Assembly (NCBI GenBank): GCA_015501585.1
Contig: JADNRY010000015.1
Location: forward strand, 186,001 to 250,000
From: Rhodocollybia butyracea
Lineage: Eukaryota; Basidiomycota; Agaricomycetes; Agaricales; Omphalotaceae
DNA length: 64,000 nucleotides
Direction of reading: 5' to 3'
Of this stretch, positions 62,951-64,000 are shown piece after piece (position 1 is the stretch's first letter; each line of letters opens with the position of its first letter). Under the pieces are notes generated by a model, which made no database searches, had not been told where the DNA came from, and was given only the letters and a program-made list of their open reading frames with translations. A program made the position numbers and the translations under genes.

Positions 62951-63879
62951 ACCGGAGGAAGATTAGGGACAACGCAGGAGTCAATACTAGACAATTTCAA
63001 TGTTCTAATTTAAACCATGCCGGCTCCCTTTGTCTCGTCATGGATGACTTGTGACTTCTTGGTGGTAGCAAGCAGTGGAGCGACAAAGATAGAATACAAG
63101 CCATACTCAATGAATGGAGAGTATCGATGGAAAGATTCTATCAGCCGAGACTGAGGTGAGATAAAGAAAGCAAACGAGGAGTATTTAACACGGTTGCTAT
63201 CATGTGGGCAGCAAATAGAACCAAATTCGGACGCGAATGGGCAGAAGAAGTGAAGTTAGGGGTTAATCACCGAAGCACTTGGTAAATCCATGAACCTAGA
63301 GAAGCGCTGAACCGGCAAAATCCCTTAAGTTCAATAAAAAAGGGAAGGGACCGGAATAAGCTAGTAAGCTAGTAAGCCTACCGGGTTCTATATACTATCT
63401 CTCTAATATTAAACAGCCATTGGATATCTCAAATCGAGCGCAGGCATCGTTCAATAGCGATTTCAGGTTGTCAGAGGCCATCAAGGATTGTCAAGGAAGG
63501 GCAAGCGTGTAGAGTAAATAAACTTCTGGGCAATGCCTCGGGATTTTATTGTCTCCCTTAGGCAGACTATATAATTTGTGACGTTGATAGTACAAATTGG
63601 GTCTCCCGTTCCGCGGGTTACTATTCCTCTTAAACTTTCTTGTAAATCAATGGAAGACCGTCTCAAGGCGGTCTGCCAGTCTCCAGCCCAACTGGCAGAA
63701 GAGCTCAAACCTTTCGTTTCTTCATGAAATTGAACCCAACTCGATCCTCATGAGCAGGAACATAGTATCTGATAGTATGCACTGTGCTCCAAGACACACT
63801 CGTGTGTATTTCTTTCCTCTCTGGTTTCATACTCAGCTTTATTATTCCCATCCCAAACATCCCTTTCTCTCGCTCAACT
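62951..63879. other. Intergenic region at right end
   Basis: Promoter side of the MFS gene, then AT-rich sequence with a GCTAGTAA direct duplication near 63360-63375. Short open frames only; no gene supported. Confidence 0.4.
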
Positions 63880-64000
63880 TTACCGGCGGTTCCCGACGCC
63901 TCCCTTGCCCTTGAGCAGGGCATCGAACTCTAACTTGAAGAAGAATCTGGGATTGTCGGTACCGGGTCTTCGTCTCAACCACCTCGAACCTCTAACCTCG
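63880..64000 (-). CDS. C-terminal fragment of a gene running off the right edge
   Basis: The minus strand reads open from the window edge to a TAA at 63880-63882. The last residues are GTDNPRFFFKLEFDALLKGK followed by GGVGNRR, preceded by Arg-rich WLRRRPG. Amino-acid composition and the lack of stops look coding, but only about 39 residues are inside the window. I do not recognise the family. It was too short for length-based gene finding. Confidence 0.45.
   Translation of the reverse strand, partial: EVRGSRWLRRRPGTDNPRFFFKLEFDALLKGKGGVGNRR

Overview
This window is nuclear DNA from a filamentous basidiomycete, most likely an agaricomycete. The coding genes carry many introns of about 47-60 bp. 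The gene content includes lineage-typical families: DUF6533 membrane proteins, a NACHT NTPase with the agaric-style N-terminus, an MFS permease of the Dal5/Tna1 type, and MATA-HMG and Sel1-repeat proteins. No prokaryotic operon, tRNA, rRNA or CRISPR array was found. All functional names below come from protein motifs and family knowledge, not from database searches.

Layout. 0-5 kb: a NACHT NTPase (minus) and Ku80 (plus). 5.7-15.2 kb: two paralogous DUF6533-type membrane proteins bracketing an Atg14-like autophagy protein, a PARP-like ADP-ribosyltransferase, and a decayed LINE. 15.5-20.3 kb: the spliceosomal helicase Prp16. 20.8-27.9 kb: a Sel1-repeat gene (Dsf2/Nif1-like) and a zinc-finger gene built partly from repeated exon modules. 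28-35.4 kb: a gene-poor, repeat-rich block with short tandem repeats, a second LINE relic and a roughly 17-unit minisatellite. 35.5-46.2 kb: dense housekeeping genes, namely Yop1 and Ost5 (divergent pair), Dot1, a vacuolar carboxypeptidase S, the adrenodoxin reductase Arh1 and an HMG-box factor. 48.3-51.2 kb: a large cysteine-rich EGF/furin-repeat membrane protein. 52.4-63 kb: Rpa12, an unknown protein, the Dbf2/Sid2 kinase, a 388-bp MITE, a UBX protein (FAF2/Ubx2-like) and an MFS transporter. A partial gene runs off the right edge.

The genes are mostly independent eukaryotic units. Functional echoes are modest: Yop1, Ost5 and the FAF2-like protein all act at the ER; Atg14 and carboxypeptidase S act in the vacuole/autophagy route; Ku80, PARP and Dot1 are chromatin or DNA-damage factors. 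I did not find a convincing undescribed multi-gene system.

The most notable observations are: (i) one-base frame breaks inside several otherwise conserved genes, nearly all at short homopolymers, which look like sequence errors rather than gene death; (ii) two introns that only keep frame if spliced GC-AG; (iii) an intact TTA-flanked MITE in the Dbf2 promoter; (iv) a LINE relic embedded in a dimeric minisatellite; (v) repeated exon modules in the zinc-finger gene.
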